A stretch of 64,000 nucleotides of DNA from Ciborinia camelliae (GCA_025890175.1 JANPYM010000002.1:642383-706382); one strand, 5' to 3'; counted from the first letter of the stretch, positions 11,208 to 24,205 are shown. Translations and numbers: made by a program. Notes: generated from the letters alone by a model not told the origin.

Positions 11208-12926
11208 TCTTATATTTATATTATATATAAAGTATTATTATATTTTTTAATATTTTTTAATATTTTTATTTATTTTAATTTTATTGCTAATATTAAAAGT
11301 ATCAAAAAAAACCTATAAAAGGTTTTTAAAGCTTTATTATAAGATTTTTCGCGAAGATATAGAATAAGTGATTATTAAATATAAATATTGTTTTAAAAAA
11401 ATTAAACAAAAGAATAAAAAAGGGATAAAAATAATTATATTTTATTATTTTGGGGAGAGGCTAATTTTGGATTTAATAGATTTTCGGGCAAATTTTTGTT
11501 TTATTTGATTTTTTTGTTTATTTTATATATTAATATTATATATAAAATAATTTCAATAAAAAATTCTATTGGATTTAATAATTCAAAAATCATTTATTTA
11601 AATTTATATAATTAAAAATATTTAAAATTAAAATAGTTTAAAAATATATTTATTATTTTAATTTATAATTAAAAAATAATATTTATCCAAAGATTTTAAT
11701 TATTAATAATAGGGAAAAATTCAAAATACAATTATAAATTTTATACAATAAATATGGGATTCGAATAATAAAAGAATAATTTTATTATTTTCAAATTTAA
11801 GGATTAATTGAAAAAGCTAATATAATTTTCAAAAAAAGATTCCTTTTCTTTTTTTTTCTTTTCTTTTTTTTTAAAAAAATTAAGTAATTAATCTTTTTAT
11901 AGATTAAATATAATTTGAAAAGATATTGGAATTAAAAGATTTAAATGTTTATTATTTATAATTGTATAGATAATAAATATTTTTTTTTTTTTTTTTTTTT
12001 TTAGAAATATATTTTTTCGAAATATAGTTTAGTAGAAAACCTTTTAATTAGCCTAATGTTTTTTTGAACAAACCCCAAAAAAAATCGATTTGATTTGAAT
12101 TTATATATTTGTATGTAAATCCTTTAAGCCTAAAAGCAACAAGGATAATAATAAAAAATTATTAATAGAGGAAATATCAAAAAAATTTATTCAAAAATCA
12201 TTTATTTTATTAAAGCTTTTTAAATGTATTGTTGTGTATAAAAAACTAATAGATAAAAGAATAATATGTAATGTAGATAAAAATATTTTTATTTATAAGA
12301 TTCAAAAGTGTGCTATTTTTAAAATCCCATTTTAAAATAAACTTAGTATTAAAAATTTATAATTTTCGGTGTGGATTATTAAAATTAATTTAATTATAAA
12401 TTATACTTTTTTGATTTTATATTAATATTATATTAATAACTTTATTTTAGAGGTATAAACTTATATGCGAATTTAGGAAATTAAAGAATTGGTATTAAGT
12501 AGGTGTTTTAAATAAGCTTTTTTCAACAAATATGTTTTAGGATTTATGTATTATTAAAGCTTTAAAAAAGTTAAATCAAATTATTTTTTTTAAAATTATA
12601 ATATTTATAAATAAACAAAGTAGTATTATAATTATTCAAAAAACCGAAAAAAATATTAAAAAAAAAAGCTAATAAAATATTTAATGTTGAAGTTAATTCT
12701 AAATTTATTTTTAAATTTATTAATAAACATATAAATTATATAAATAGAGAAATAATAACAATAAAAGCGATTAATAATAATATAGGGGTAATATGATATA
12801 ATAATATATATATTTGAAAAAGTATTTAGGAAAATATATTATAATTTTTATTATAATTTTTGTATTCCAAGTTATTAGATTTTTGATTAAAAAAAGCAAT
12901 TAGTATATTTTTAAATTATCATAAAT
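11208..12926. other. AT-rich interior of element X
   Basis: AT-rich sequence with scattered TTTTCG words and stops in all frames. It may hold a mutated transposase gene, but no motif can be read. Confidence 0.4.
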
Positions 12927-13043
12927 CGGGTGTTTTATTGATTAATGGGACGCCCGGTACGGGTATTGACTCCCTATTCGTTAATCTTGATTAATGGGGT
13001 ACCCGATTGATTAATTCTTCGTATTGACCAATGGGGCTCAATA

Positions 13044-13079
13044 TATCGCTTATGTTTCAGTAGGCGAATATGAATTTGT
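13044..13079 (+). repeat. Right part of repeat Y
   Basis: TATCGCTTATG and the following TTCAGTAGGCGAA match the reverse complement of about 19830-19872 with transitions only. This continues repeat Y after the insertion of element X. It runs into the (TAG)n run that begins the LINE-like copy 3. Confidence 0.55.
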
Positions 13080-13395
13080 ATGTAGTAGTAGTAGTATTAA
13101 TTTTCGTCTGGCGGATGCAGGCTTAGGGTCTGCGCCTTGGATTTTTTGAAGGATATAAAGATATATTAAATTAAAGAATTTATATTAATAGCTATTTCAA
13201 AAAGTATTTTTAATTTATAATAAACTTTATTAAAATTATTTGATTATAATTTTTTTATTTTATTTAAAATAAATGTATATATTTTTAAAATTAAATTTGA
13301 AAAGTATAATTTTAAAAATTTTAATTTAAATATTAATATAATATTTTTTTAAATTATTTTAAAATTAAAAAAAAAAAAAAAAAAAAAAAAGAAAA
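13080..13395 (+). mobile_element. LINE-like 3' end with poly(A), copy 3
   Basis: A plus-strand copy of the repeat at 1-320: (TAG)n at about 13081-13095, the GC-rich block at about 13100-13146 and a long A-run at about 13367-13390. The A-run at the 3' edge in the same relative place as the T-run in copy 1 supports target-primed retrotransposition. Confidence 0.55.
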
Positions 13396-16300
13396 AAAGA
13401 ATTAATAATAAATTTAGTTAATAAAAAAATTAAAAAAATTGAAATATATATTTTTATAAAAATATATGTTTTTTTAGTGAGGGTAAATATTAATATAAAA
13501 TTTAATAATAATTAAAAAACTAAAAAATTTTAAAAATTTATTTATTAAATTAAATAAATAATATAATTTTTTAATTGAATTAATTAAAAAAATATATAGA
13601 TATATTGATTATTTATTAAAAAATTGTTATATTTTAAAATAATGAATAATATAAAAAAAGAATTTATTTTGTTTATATATATATTTGAAATTAATATTTT
13701 TATATTCAAATTTTTTATAATATTATATATAATTTTTATAAAAAAATTTAATAATTAATAATTTATAAAAATATTAATAAAATAAATTAAATTTTAAAAA
13801 TAATTTGATTTTGTAATTTAAATCTTATTTACAATAATTCAAAAATAATATAATATTGTATTTTGTTTATTATATTTATTAAATATTATTTCGAAAATCT
13901 TAAAAAATGGTTTCAAAATTATTAATAATAAATTCGAAATTAAAATTAATATTTTGGGTATTTAAAAAAACTTTATTATTAATAAATTTGTTTATTATTT
14001 TGTTTTTTTTAATATTTATATATTTTGATAATTATTATATTCGAATATTATAAATTTATATTATATTTTATATAATATAAAAGATTTATTAAAATAATTT
14101 TGAAACAATTTTTTTAAAATATTAAATAATTGATATATTATTTATATATAATTAAATATATTTCAAATTAATATTTAAAAATATTCGAATTATATATTAA
14201 AGTTTTTATTATATTTTAATAATTTTATTATTAAAGATATATAAAATAAAATTAATAAATTTTAAATTGTAAATTATTTGTTTTTGATTTTAATATATAA
14301 TATAATTATATTTTATATATTTATTTTTGTTTATATATTGTTTTAAATTATTTAAAAAAATTATAATTTTGTTTAAAAATAAAATAATTTATTATATTTT
14401 AAATATTATTAAAACAATTTTTTTGTTTATTTTATTAATAAAGTTTATTTAATATTTATAAATAAAATAAAAAAGTTTGAGTATAAATTTTAAAATTTTA
14501 AAAAAAAAATATAAAAATTTTTGTATTTTGGTTTTAAATATTTGTTTAATATTAATATTGTAGTTTTTAATAATTATAAAAAAAATGATATATTAAATAA
14601 AAAAATATAATATATTAATTATATAAATACAAAATATAAATTTAAATTTAGTTTTTTTAAAAATTATATTTTTAAAAAAAATATTTGTATTTTTAAAAAA
14701 AATTATTTAAAAAATAATTTATTATATTAATAATATTTTTTATATAATAATAATTAATATTTTATTAATAAATTTAATAAATTTATTTATTTTAATATTA
14801 ATTATAAATTTATAATTGATATAATATAATCAAAATGTTTTGGTTTTATTTGTATATTATATTTGTATATTATAAATAAATAAAAATATAATATAAATAA
14901 TAATAATTTTTTATAATATTAAAATAAAAAAATTATTAATAATTTTAATAAAGTTTTAAATATAATAAATAATATATTTAGTTTTTATTATTTTTTTTGT
15001 AATATATTTTTGAAATATAAGTTTTTTATTAAATTATATTTTTAATTAATATAAAATAAATTAAGAATTTTTTTTTTGATTATAATAATAAAAATAATAA
15101 TAAAAGTTTTGTTAATTTTATATTTTAAAATATATTTGTTTTGTTTTTTAATAATATAAATTATTTTTAATTTTTTTAAAATAAAAAAGATTTTATTTAT
15201 TATTTTATAATTTATAATTTTTTTTATTTTAATAAAAAAAATTTATATATTATTATTAAATAAATTTAAAATTTTATAAATATAAATATTATTAATATAT
15301 TTAAAACAAAACAAAAAATTTTATATATAAAATTTAATAAAATAAAATATATATAAAATTAATAATAAAAAAAAGTTTAAAAAAATATTATATATTATTA
15401 AATAATTAAAGATTATAAAATTTTTTAAATATATTTTGATATATTTATTTATATAAAAAAAATTAATAAATTTAAATAAAATTAATAATCATTTTTGTTT
15501 GATTATTTTATTTAATAAACATTTTTTAAAAAAAATATTAAATATATTTTAAATATTTATAATAATTATAATAATTTTTATTTTTTAAAATATTATTGTT
15601 TTTATATTATACATAAAACTAATAATAAAATTTATAATAATTTGTTTAAATAAGATTTTTTTATATTAAAAATTGAAAATATTTTATATAAATACAATTT
15701 ATTTAATTTTTTTAATTATAATATATTTCAAACTTTTAAAAATATAAAAAATAAAAACAATTGATTTTTACAAATATATCAAGAATTTGTTTTTATTTTT
15801 TATTTTTAAAAATATTATTATTTTATTAAATTTTTAAATTTAAAAAAAAAATTAAAAATTAAATAACAATTATAAAAACTATAAATAATATATTTAATTA
15901 ATTTTTAATATATATAAAATAATTAAATTATAATTTTATTTGTCTCTAAAAAAATATTAAAGATTTCGATAATATTTCTTTTTATTTTTTTTATAAAAAT
16001 AAAAATTAATTATATTAAAATTATATTTTCCTATCAATTTATTAATAAATTATTATTTAAATTATTATTTATATTAAAATAATTTAATATTATAATATAT
16101 AATATTTTTGTTTTATTTATTATATTATTAATTATTAAATTATTTACAAAAAATAAAAATAATTGAAAATTAAATTTTAATTTATATTAATTAATAATTT
16201 TATATAATTTCTTATTATTTTTAATTTTATTAATAATATATTTTCAATAATTTTATTTAATTTTATATATTACATTTTAAAAAATATAAATAATAAATAA

Positions 16301-17971
16301 ATTTATTTTGATTCATTTAATTTTAATATATTTATTATAAATTTTAATATAATTATTATTTTATTATAAAATAAATCGCTTTTTTTTTATATAAATTTAT
16401 TTATTATATAAATAAAAGATTTTAGAATAACAATAAAATCTTTTACAAAATCTTTTATAATATTAATATTTTATAAAATATTGAAATCGCAAAAACCAAT
16501 TATATTTATAATAATTAGATTTGCAAATCTAAATAAAAAGTTTTTAAGAATTTAATAATAAAATTATTTTATAATAATTTATTTTTATTTTAGGATTTGT
16601 ATAATTTAGATTTTATAGTTTAATTTTATATATAAATTCTTTTTAACAAAAATATTTATAAAAAAAATATTTAAAAAAATAAAATTTAATATATAATTTA
16701 TTTTATATATAAAGTTATTAAAAATATTAATATAATTTATATTATTAATAATAAATTAATTAATAAATTTTTTTTTAATAAATAATAATAATATTTAATT
16801 CAAATATATTATATTAAATATTAAAATTTTTATTAATAAAATATTATTGAGTAAATATAAAATATATAATATAATTTATTATTTTATTAATTATTAATTA
16901 GTAATATATATTTAAAATAATAATATTATTAATATTAATTTATAATATATTTTTATTATAAATAAATTATTATTATTAAATATATAATTTAATATTTTTT
17001 TGAATATAAATTATAATTTAAAAATAAAATAATTTTTTATTTTTAAAATTAAAAAAGTTTTAAAAATTAATTAATATATAATAATTAAATTTTAAATAAT
17101 TTTAAATTCAATTATTATTTTTTATTTAAAGTTTTTGAATATAAATAATATCAATTAAAATTATATAAAATAATTTAAAAAATATAATATATATAAATAT
17201 ACTTTTATTTATATTAATTTAATTAATTTAAATATTTTATTAATAAATTTTATTATAATAATATTAATTATTATTTTTTTTTATAATATTTTATTATTAA
17301 AAAAAGAAATTAAATTAATTAATAATAAACTTATTTTTATTAATATTTTTTATAAAAACTTTATTAATTAAAATTTTGTTTTTTTAGAAAAAAATATTAA
17401 TATTAAAATTTTTAAATTTTTTTTTTGTAAAAATTTTAAATATTAAATTTAATAAATTTGAGAATAAATAATAAGATAAAAATTTTAACTATATTAATTT
17501 TAATTATAATTAAATTCGATTTTGTTTTTTTATATTTAATTATTATTTTATTTTTATAATTATATTTAAAAGATAAAAAGATAATTATTTAAAAAATTAA
17601 TATATTTAATAAAATAATTTTTTTAACAAATTTTAATAAATTAATTATTTTGTATAATATTTTGTTTTATTTATATATAATATCAAATTCTTTATAAATC
17701 AATTTAATATATTTATTATTCTTTTTTTTAAATATAATAATATAATTAAAATAATTTATAATAAATAATTTATAATAATTAATATATTATAAATTATAAA
17801 TATAATTAATTTCAAAAAAACTATTATATTAATTTATTTTAATATTATATTAATTATAACAAATATATTTAATATATTAAAAAAAGTTGTAATAATTTTA
17901 ATAATTAAAATTATAACAAAATATTATTAATTTTTTGATAATAATTTTAACCTTATTTTTTACATTAAAAA

Positions 17972-18002
<31 letters not shown>

Positions 18003-18235
18003 AATAATCCAAATCGTTTTTCTAATTATAATATTAACTTTATATCAAAAAAATTTATAATTTATAAATTTAAAATTTATTTATATTAAAAATTTTTTAT
18101 ATATAAAAATTATTTCAATTGAAATATATTCTCCCCCAATATTTATAAATTTTATAAAAATATTAATAACAATATAATTATATTATAATTTAAATTTATT
18201 AAAAAAAAATATATCAAAAATATATTTAATAATTT
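13396..18235. other. AT-rich desert
   Basis: Nearly 4.9 kb of extreme A/T sequence with no supported feature on either strand and no short GC-normal insertion. Confidence 0.6.
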
Positions 18236-18458
18236 TGTCGGTTCATCTCAGGGTGATGAACACACATATGTGGTAGTAGGGTGACCAGCAACAGTAGGTA
18301 TAAAACTCGTTGTAGTATTGATGGTGTTCTAACTAAGAGGGTGCGGGTGGGAGCACCCTAATATAGACGCATGCCGCGCCTAGCCCGCGCTAGCGCGCGC
18401 GCAGGCGAAAGCACGTGACAGGGTCACGTGACTGACAGGGGTGACCCCTGTCACAACA
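18236..18458 (-). mobile_element. Solo-LTR-like element, family 2, copy 2
   Basis: A 223-bp copy inverted relative to the one at 1885-2094. It starts TGTCGGTTCATC and ends GTCACAACA on the plus strand, flanked by the perfect duplication AATTT (18231-18235 and 18459-18463). It holds an extra segment near 18418-18435 (GACAGGGTCACGTGACTGAC), which forms a perfect palindrome around CACGTG and explains the longer size. The GC alternating run is at about 18385-18403. Confidence 0.75.
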
Positions 18459-18463
18459 AATTT

Positions 18464-19394
18464 TGATATTTTTTTGTTTAAAAAATAAATTATATATTAT
18501 AATATTAATCGAATTTATAATTTAATTTATAATAATAAAAATAATTATAAAAATTAAAGAAACAATAATATTTTTAATCAATTTTATAAACTTTTATTAT
18601 AAAATATAAAGTTTGAATTGATTTAGAAAAATCTATTAATTGTATTTTATTAATAATTTATAATTAAAAATATTATAATCGAAAATAATATTATTAATCT
18701 TCAAAATTTCAAAAAAGAATTTATTAAATACAATATTATTAGATTTAAACAAATTTGTTATTTTTAATATATAATTGTTTTTTAAATTAATAATCTTTTT
18801 AATTTTATTAATATTAATAATAAATATTGTTTTTGTAATATTAATAAAAACTATTATAAAAATAAAACTTTAAAATTAAATTGAAATAAAAATTAAATTT
18901 TTAATTTTTATAAAAAAAAAAATAATTAAAAAAAATAAATATTTTTAAAATAAATTAAATATATATTTATATTCGTTAAAGTTTTTAAAATATAATACAA
19001 TAAAAATATTGATTATTTATATAAAGATTAATATAATATTATATTGCTTTTTAATATTACAATTTATTTCAATTATATGTTTTTATAAAATAACAATAAT
19101 AAAAAGAATATTAAAATCAATTATATTATTATTTAATATAATATAAAAAAAAAAAGGTTATTCTAATTCTTTTTTTGTTTTTTTACAATACAAAAATTGT
19201 TTATTAATAATTAAAGTTTTTCGAATTTTATAAACATATTATTTAAAAAACCAAAAAATCGATTTGGAATAATTTTTAGCCCATCTAATATCATAATTTA
19301 AAAAATAATAAATTAAAATAGATTAAAAGATACAAAAATTGCTTTTATAATTATTTTAAATTAAAAATAAAAAAATACTATTAATTCGATATTT
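18464..19394. other. AT-rich sequence
   Basis: AT-rich sequence without a recognised feature. It lies between the family-2 element and a repeat with inverted ends. Confidence 0.5.
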
Positions 19395-19906
19395 TGTGTA
19401 GATAAGCAATTATATGAATTTGTATGTGAAACCTATTTCGCGTTTCATTATATAAAAATAAGGTTATTCCCAAATTTTGAAAGCTATAATTAAAAATTTG
19501 AAATTTTGATTTCAAAAAATAAAAATTTTAATTTTAATCTATTATATTACAAATTTTCAAATTTTCAAATTTAAAATTGATAATACTATATAATTTTGAA
19601 ATTTTATATTTAAATTAAAAAAAAATATAAAATTATATAAAAATAAGGTTATTTTCAAATTTTGAAAATTATAATAAAAATTTAAAAAAATAAAATTTTA
19701 AACTTTAATTTATTATATTATAAAATTACAAAATTTCAAATTCAAAATTAATTATATTGTATAATTTTGAAAAATAAAATTTAAAATTTTGGTAGGAATT
19801 TTAGTAGCAATTTGGAACGCGAAATAGGTTTCGCGTGCGAGTTCATGTTCGCCTATTGAAGCGTGAGCGATGCTTAAATAAAGTTACAGTGGGGCGATCC
19901 ACGATT
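19395..19906. repeat. Repeat Y and inverted-end element at the block edge
   Basis: The segment ATGAATTTGTATGTGAAACCTATTTCGCG at about 19414-19442 is matched, inverted, by about 19803-19847, where the sequence is closer to the original (CGCACGCGAAACC read on the minus strand). Between them a sub-repeat TATAAAAATAAGGTTATT occurs twice (about 19450 and 19636). The right part (19800-19906) is a second copy of repeat Y found at 9031-9067 and 13044-13079. This suggests a small element with inverted ends of about 40 bp, partly mutated by RIP. Its outer borders are not certain. Confidence 0.5.
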
Positions 19907-20354
19907 ATATGGATTTTCGATTGTAAAATCTCGATATCTGACTGAATTCAAATTGGTTCGTGAGGGGATCTCTATGTCTTCGGATGGGATAGGAGGGGAT
20001 GGGATAGGAGGGGAATGAATTGAATTGACATTCGGATTGTTTTGTCGTGCAATCTAATCCGGAATGGAACGGGTTACTCTCAAAGAGCTCTCTATGTGTA
20101 TAGTCTCATTTTTTCACTCAAGGGTACAGTAATATGTGCAGTAGGTGGATGTCACTTTAAAACTTCTGATCATGACCCATCTACAACATGCTTGACGGTT
20201 AAGGCACTAGAGACCACAACCAGTTTGTGCTTTTTACACATGTATGAACTTTGCTGATAAACTTCGAGAGAGTTTGGGTATATTATTGTAACTTGTATGG
20301 TAAATTCACGATATGTTAGACGCCAAAACGCCGATCCTCATCCTGTCATACCTT
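19907..20354. other. Spacer between repeat block and VPS34
   Basis: Normal base composition returns here. A short direct repeat of GGGATAGGAGGGGAT lies at about 19987-20012. The rest is probably the 3' flank of the kinase gene on the minus strand. No other gene is seen. Confidence 0.5.
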
Positions 20355-23300
20355 CTACCTGAAATGCTGCACAAAACCATGCAACCTATCAATGACGACT
20401 GGGAAGATAGCATTTGCACTATCCTCGATCAATCTTTCAAAGTGTCTAATTGCATCTTCTTCACTCAATTCCAGATGAAATCGTTCTTTGACCTTCAATA
20501 CCACTTTATCTGGCTCAAGTTTGATATCCGGAATGTTTGCATCAACCATCAAACTAAAAAGGTTAAGAATCAAATTCGAAGACTTCCGTAGAGTTGTATA
20601 GGCGGTGAAGCAATATTGCTTGAACTGTGGATAATGTTCAGACATGGATCCACCCATACCGTCTACCATCTCCTTACAAAGCTTCATAGCTGGTGCAAAT
20701 GGCTTAGGGTCTCTACCGAGTATAAAGCCAAAGTCGGCGTGAAAGAAATGGCCATCTGGCGCCAGAAGAAGGTTATCCAGATGGCGATCACCAACACCAA
20801 GAAGGTAGGTGATAACACAGTATCCTGCACACGATTTGACGAAGACATCCAGGGCTTCTTTGCGAACGCCAAGAGACGCCTTATCATCAGGGTTATTAGA
20901 CTTGAGATAGTTCAGTACGGTGTTGCCCTTGAACTTATTGACTATGCTCTGCAAGCTCATCGAGGGAACGAATTGAACAGCCCCAGCAGTTGCCCCAGTT
21001 GCAAGAATTTTATAGGGCGATAATTTTAGGTCCAGGTTCTCTTTTTGCAACAGCTGGTCCATGAGTGTAATAATCTGAATGACTAACTGATCTTGACGTA
21101 AATCGTCTCCTGTTTTGAAAATTATTTGGTATTTCTGCTTGGTGGTCGTTTTAAAGGTCATCATGATCGGAAACAAAGATGACTTGAAAACATTCGTTTC
21201 CGAAGGATCCACGCCGGTAATCATTATCGAAGGATCTAGTGGTAGAGGCAAGGGTGGATCTATAGTGATGAGTTCATTCTTGGGGTCTGCAAGAAAATGC
21301 TTTACTCTCTCGGCCTTTCGAGGTATCGTATCCCGTGAAGTCTTTATATCTCCAGAAACTCTGGACAACATCGTGATAAGCTCTGCCTGACGTAGTAAAA
21401 CTTTTCGAGTCTCAATTCCCTCGGGCTTCTTTACCAGTTCAGTCATAAAGTCGTATTCAACCTTGGCAAACAGTTTACGATAACCGGCCCCTTGATCTTC
21501 GCTTTTGTCATCACATTCCACCATGAGAAACCAGTGGAAAAAATTTCCGAGCATGAAGTTATTTGTTGCCCTCGAAATCAGTAGTCGTGCAAGGGAAGAA
21601 TCTTGCGTTGCATCTTCGGCTGAATCGGGTGAGATATGCTCGAATTTGAGGGCTTGCACCAGCTGCAAAAGATAGAGGAGTAGCTCGTCGTCATCTGATT
21701 TTCGCAGTCTATCTACCGCGTAAGCTCTCACAGAAGGGTTCTCAAAAGTTGGCCCCAATAACTCTAAAGCGTCATCAACATCAATCTCGGTCCATTTGCT
21801 CAACATGGTCACTGCTTCGCGGGCCTCGTTTGGGTCATTCCAGTTCACAGACTTGATGAACTTTGTGAGTGCCCTTTTATCTCTCGCAAGATGATGCCTA
21901 AATTTCCAGACAAGATCCTTTTCCTCTGGTGATAGAATGTGCGTCGGCGAATATGCAATAATATTGTTTAATTCGTCCCGGACCTTGGCATTTGGCTTGA
22001 GGTCACGATCGAGCACTCCAGTTCGGTGACTTCGCACCAGACGACGATGTTTACTCTCCGCGGGGTTGTCTCTGGCTCCAACTTCAGGGTCATAAACCCT
22101 TACAAGACGTTCACCAAAGCCATGCTCGTCATTATCCCTTAAACCATTGATACCTGGCCCATATTGAACTTCTGGGGGAGGTTTGAGGATAATATTTGAT
22201 TGAGAAGAAGAGAGATGCTGCAGCGAAGATATAGGTGGTGGGGGGTATTCATGATCGGCAAATACAACTGGAAAGTCATATCTTGGTAGCTCTACGTGAA
22301 GGGTGAATCTTTCGTCCCTGGAAAAATCGTTCTCTGCCGCATCGTTTTCGATGTCATTCTTTTTTTCCTCTGCCCCGTCTAGAGTCAAGACCACACTCCT
22401 TTGTCGAGTTCGTCTGCGCTGTATGTTCTTCAGTGAAGTACTAGATGCTTGAAGACCTCGCTTCTCCACCCCTCGAAAAACCAATTGATCCAACCATTCG
22501 ATGCGTGGAATTTCGCCCATCTCATGCTTTTTGAATAGCTTCTCCAGCCTGTCTAGTTCTTCACTTTCTCTATCAATCAACCCTTCCTCCCCTTCCTTCA
22601 CTTTGGTCCCATTACGGCGGGCATTTGGTAGAATTGAGGGCGTAGAAGAAGAATCCAGGCCATCTGCAGCCTTGCGACGATGTAAATAACATTTTTGACG
22701 GCCTTTCTGTAGCTGGTTTTCTTTATCGAACAATCGTAAAGTAGTTCCCCCAAACGGCACAGCATGTCCTTGTGCCCCGTCACCTCCCGTTGGAGATAAA
22801 TCCCATACAGTAATTGCAAGTTGAGAGCTCAAAGGTATTGTCGAATAGTTTATCGGCAAGGTAAGCCACTCGTTCCATCTTTCTAATGATCAGCCACTTC
22901 CAGATATTTGACGCCTCCCCCCAAACTCACTTTCTCTCGTTTTTGAATGATTTATATGCTGTTTGAACGGGGACGGTCAAGGGTTTCGAGTCAGCCCATA
23001 ATTGAACGGTGACATAAAGATCCGAGTGAGAGCTGTGATAGAATGTAGGCGTTAGCATTTTCGAATCGGGCTGAAATGTACACACACAGGTACTTGCCTC
23101 AAATTGGAGCCAACATGTCTCAAGTCCGGTCGCTTTATGAGTGTAGAAAAAGGGATTGGAGTCTGTTCTCCTTCAAGATTGACACTATGCAGTATTTGGT
23201 ATTTAGTATTGAGTAAGGTGTAGATTAAGGAGATTAGGGAGATCGAGGGAAATGAGGATGCTAGAAGGATGGAATGTTAGAAAGAACGGTTCTTACATTC

Positions 23301-23355
23301 TAATATTTACTGGAATATGTAAAGCTTCTGAGCTTGCAAAGGAAAAGGGTTCCAT
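20355..23355 (-). CDS. vps34: Phosphatidylinositol 3-kinase Vps34 (class III)
   Basis: This makes phosphatidylinositol 3-phosphate on endosomal and autophagic membranes, working with Vps15 and Vps30/Atg6. Four exons give 923 residues: 23355-23297, 23184-23098, 23032-22931 and 22878-20355. The start is MEPFSFASSE, matching the usual MEAF/MEPF start of fungal Vps34. In order: an N-terminal C2 domain (LEGEQTPIPFS, WNEWLTLPINYS), the PI3K accessory helical domain in the middle, and the lipid-kinase domain. The kinase domain shows GDDLRQD (about 671), the catalytic loop GVGDRHLDN (about 776) and HADFG (about 797), and the conserved C-terminal helix ends in FVQHFR. Intron 2 uses a GC donor (AG|GCAAGT). 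All key residues are present, so the gene looks functional. It is the first gene beyond the AT-rich block and points towards it. Confidence 0.95.
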
Positions 23356-24205
23356 GATCCATCTTCTGCAGACATCCAGCAGAAACAAGAATAAATGAAG
23401 AGAAAAAGGGTAGAGGTGATATTGAGTAGGTACTTGAGGTCCACGTAGTATTTGGGGTAGTATTTGACTGAGGTAAGTATTTGAGGTATTTGAGGTATTT
23501 GAGGTATTTGAGGTATTCAATACCTATCCCGAGGTAACAATCACAATCATACCTAATCATAATAGGTACCCATATATTATGTTACGGAGTACCAGACCGA
23601 CCTACTACCTCATAATAAGTACCTAGGTACTGTGGAGGAAGGAACAGCTTACTAAAGCATTACATAATCAATTCTACAATCTAATAATTCCAGGATTCCA
23701 GATGTCTTCGGTATTTAGTTATTCCGTACTAATGAGGCTTGTACCACCCCACCAAATCAATCATATCAATCATTATCATTGCTTACCTAATCAATAACAG
23801 ATTCACCCGAACCCGTTTGACGCGACTTTGAATTCCCCCTCCCCTCCTCCTCCGTACACAACACAACACAACACAACACAACAAAGACATAGACAAAGAC
23901 TTTATTATTGCCAATTCAAAACTCTTGACACTTTTCAACAAAAAATTCTATTTCGAGTCTTGGGTAGCATAGGTAATCATAATGAAATCAACGGGACAAG
24001 ACAATAATTACTTTTAATTGTTTTCTCATTCTTACTACTCTCATTCACTCGACGGTTTTTTTTAATTTATTTAAACTTTAACTTTAACTTTAACTTTCGT
24101 TCCAGAATCACATCAACGCGACCTGACGCGCAAGGCTGTTCATCGCAACCACGTTCCCACGTTGTATTCAATTTGAATTTCGCCAACCTTCCTCAACAAT
24201 TCATC
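23356..24205. promoter_or_regulatory. Divergent promoter region of vps34 and nse4
   Basis: An 850-bp space separates two genes read away from each other, so both promoters must lie here. It holds a 9-bp minisatellite (GTATTTGAG, about five copies at 23477-23517), an ACACA run at 23860-23882 and four CTTTAA repeats at about 24073-24098 close to the nse4 start. No transcription-factor site can be named with confidence. Confidence 0.5.

Larger units (their letters stand above)
9068..13043. mobile_element. 3,976-bp element X with long inverted ends
   Basis: The left end starts TGTTGAGCCCCATTGG and the right end finishes CCAATGGGGCTCAATA. The first 115 bp (to about 9184) match the reverse complement of about 12927-13043, and similarity continues to about 9222 (ATACTAATTGC...). 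The element is flanked by TATC on both sides (9064-9067 and 13044-13047), which fits a 4-bp target duplication of an original CATC after a C-to-T change. Inside lie a 485-bp tandem array and one family-1 insertion; the rest is AT-rich and mutated. Long inverted ends suggest a DNA transposon, but no transposase is readable and the superfamily is unknown. Confidence 0.65.
1..19900. repeat. AT-rich, RIP-like repeat block
   Basis: This whole stretch is dominated by A and T, with long runs of TTTAAA, AATATT and similar words and almost no sustained reading frame. Repeated copies inside it differ mainly by C-to-T and G-to-A changes (for example the copies at 9031-9067 and 19870-19906), which is the signature of repeat-induced point mutation in filamentous ascomycetes. 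Short elements with normal base composition stand out as islands and are listed separately. No gene could be supported here. Composition falls back to normal at about 19,850-19,950. The block may be subtelomeric, pericentromeric or an internal AT isochore; no telomere repeat is visible to decide this. Confidence 0.9.
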
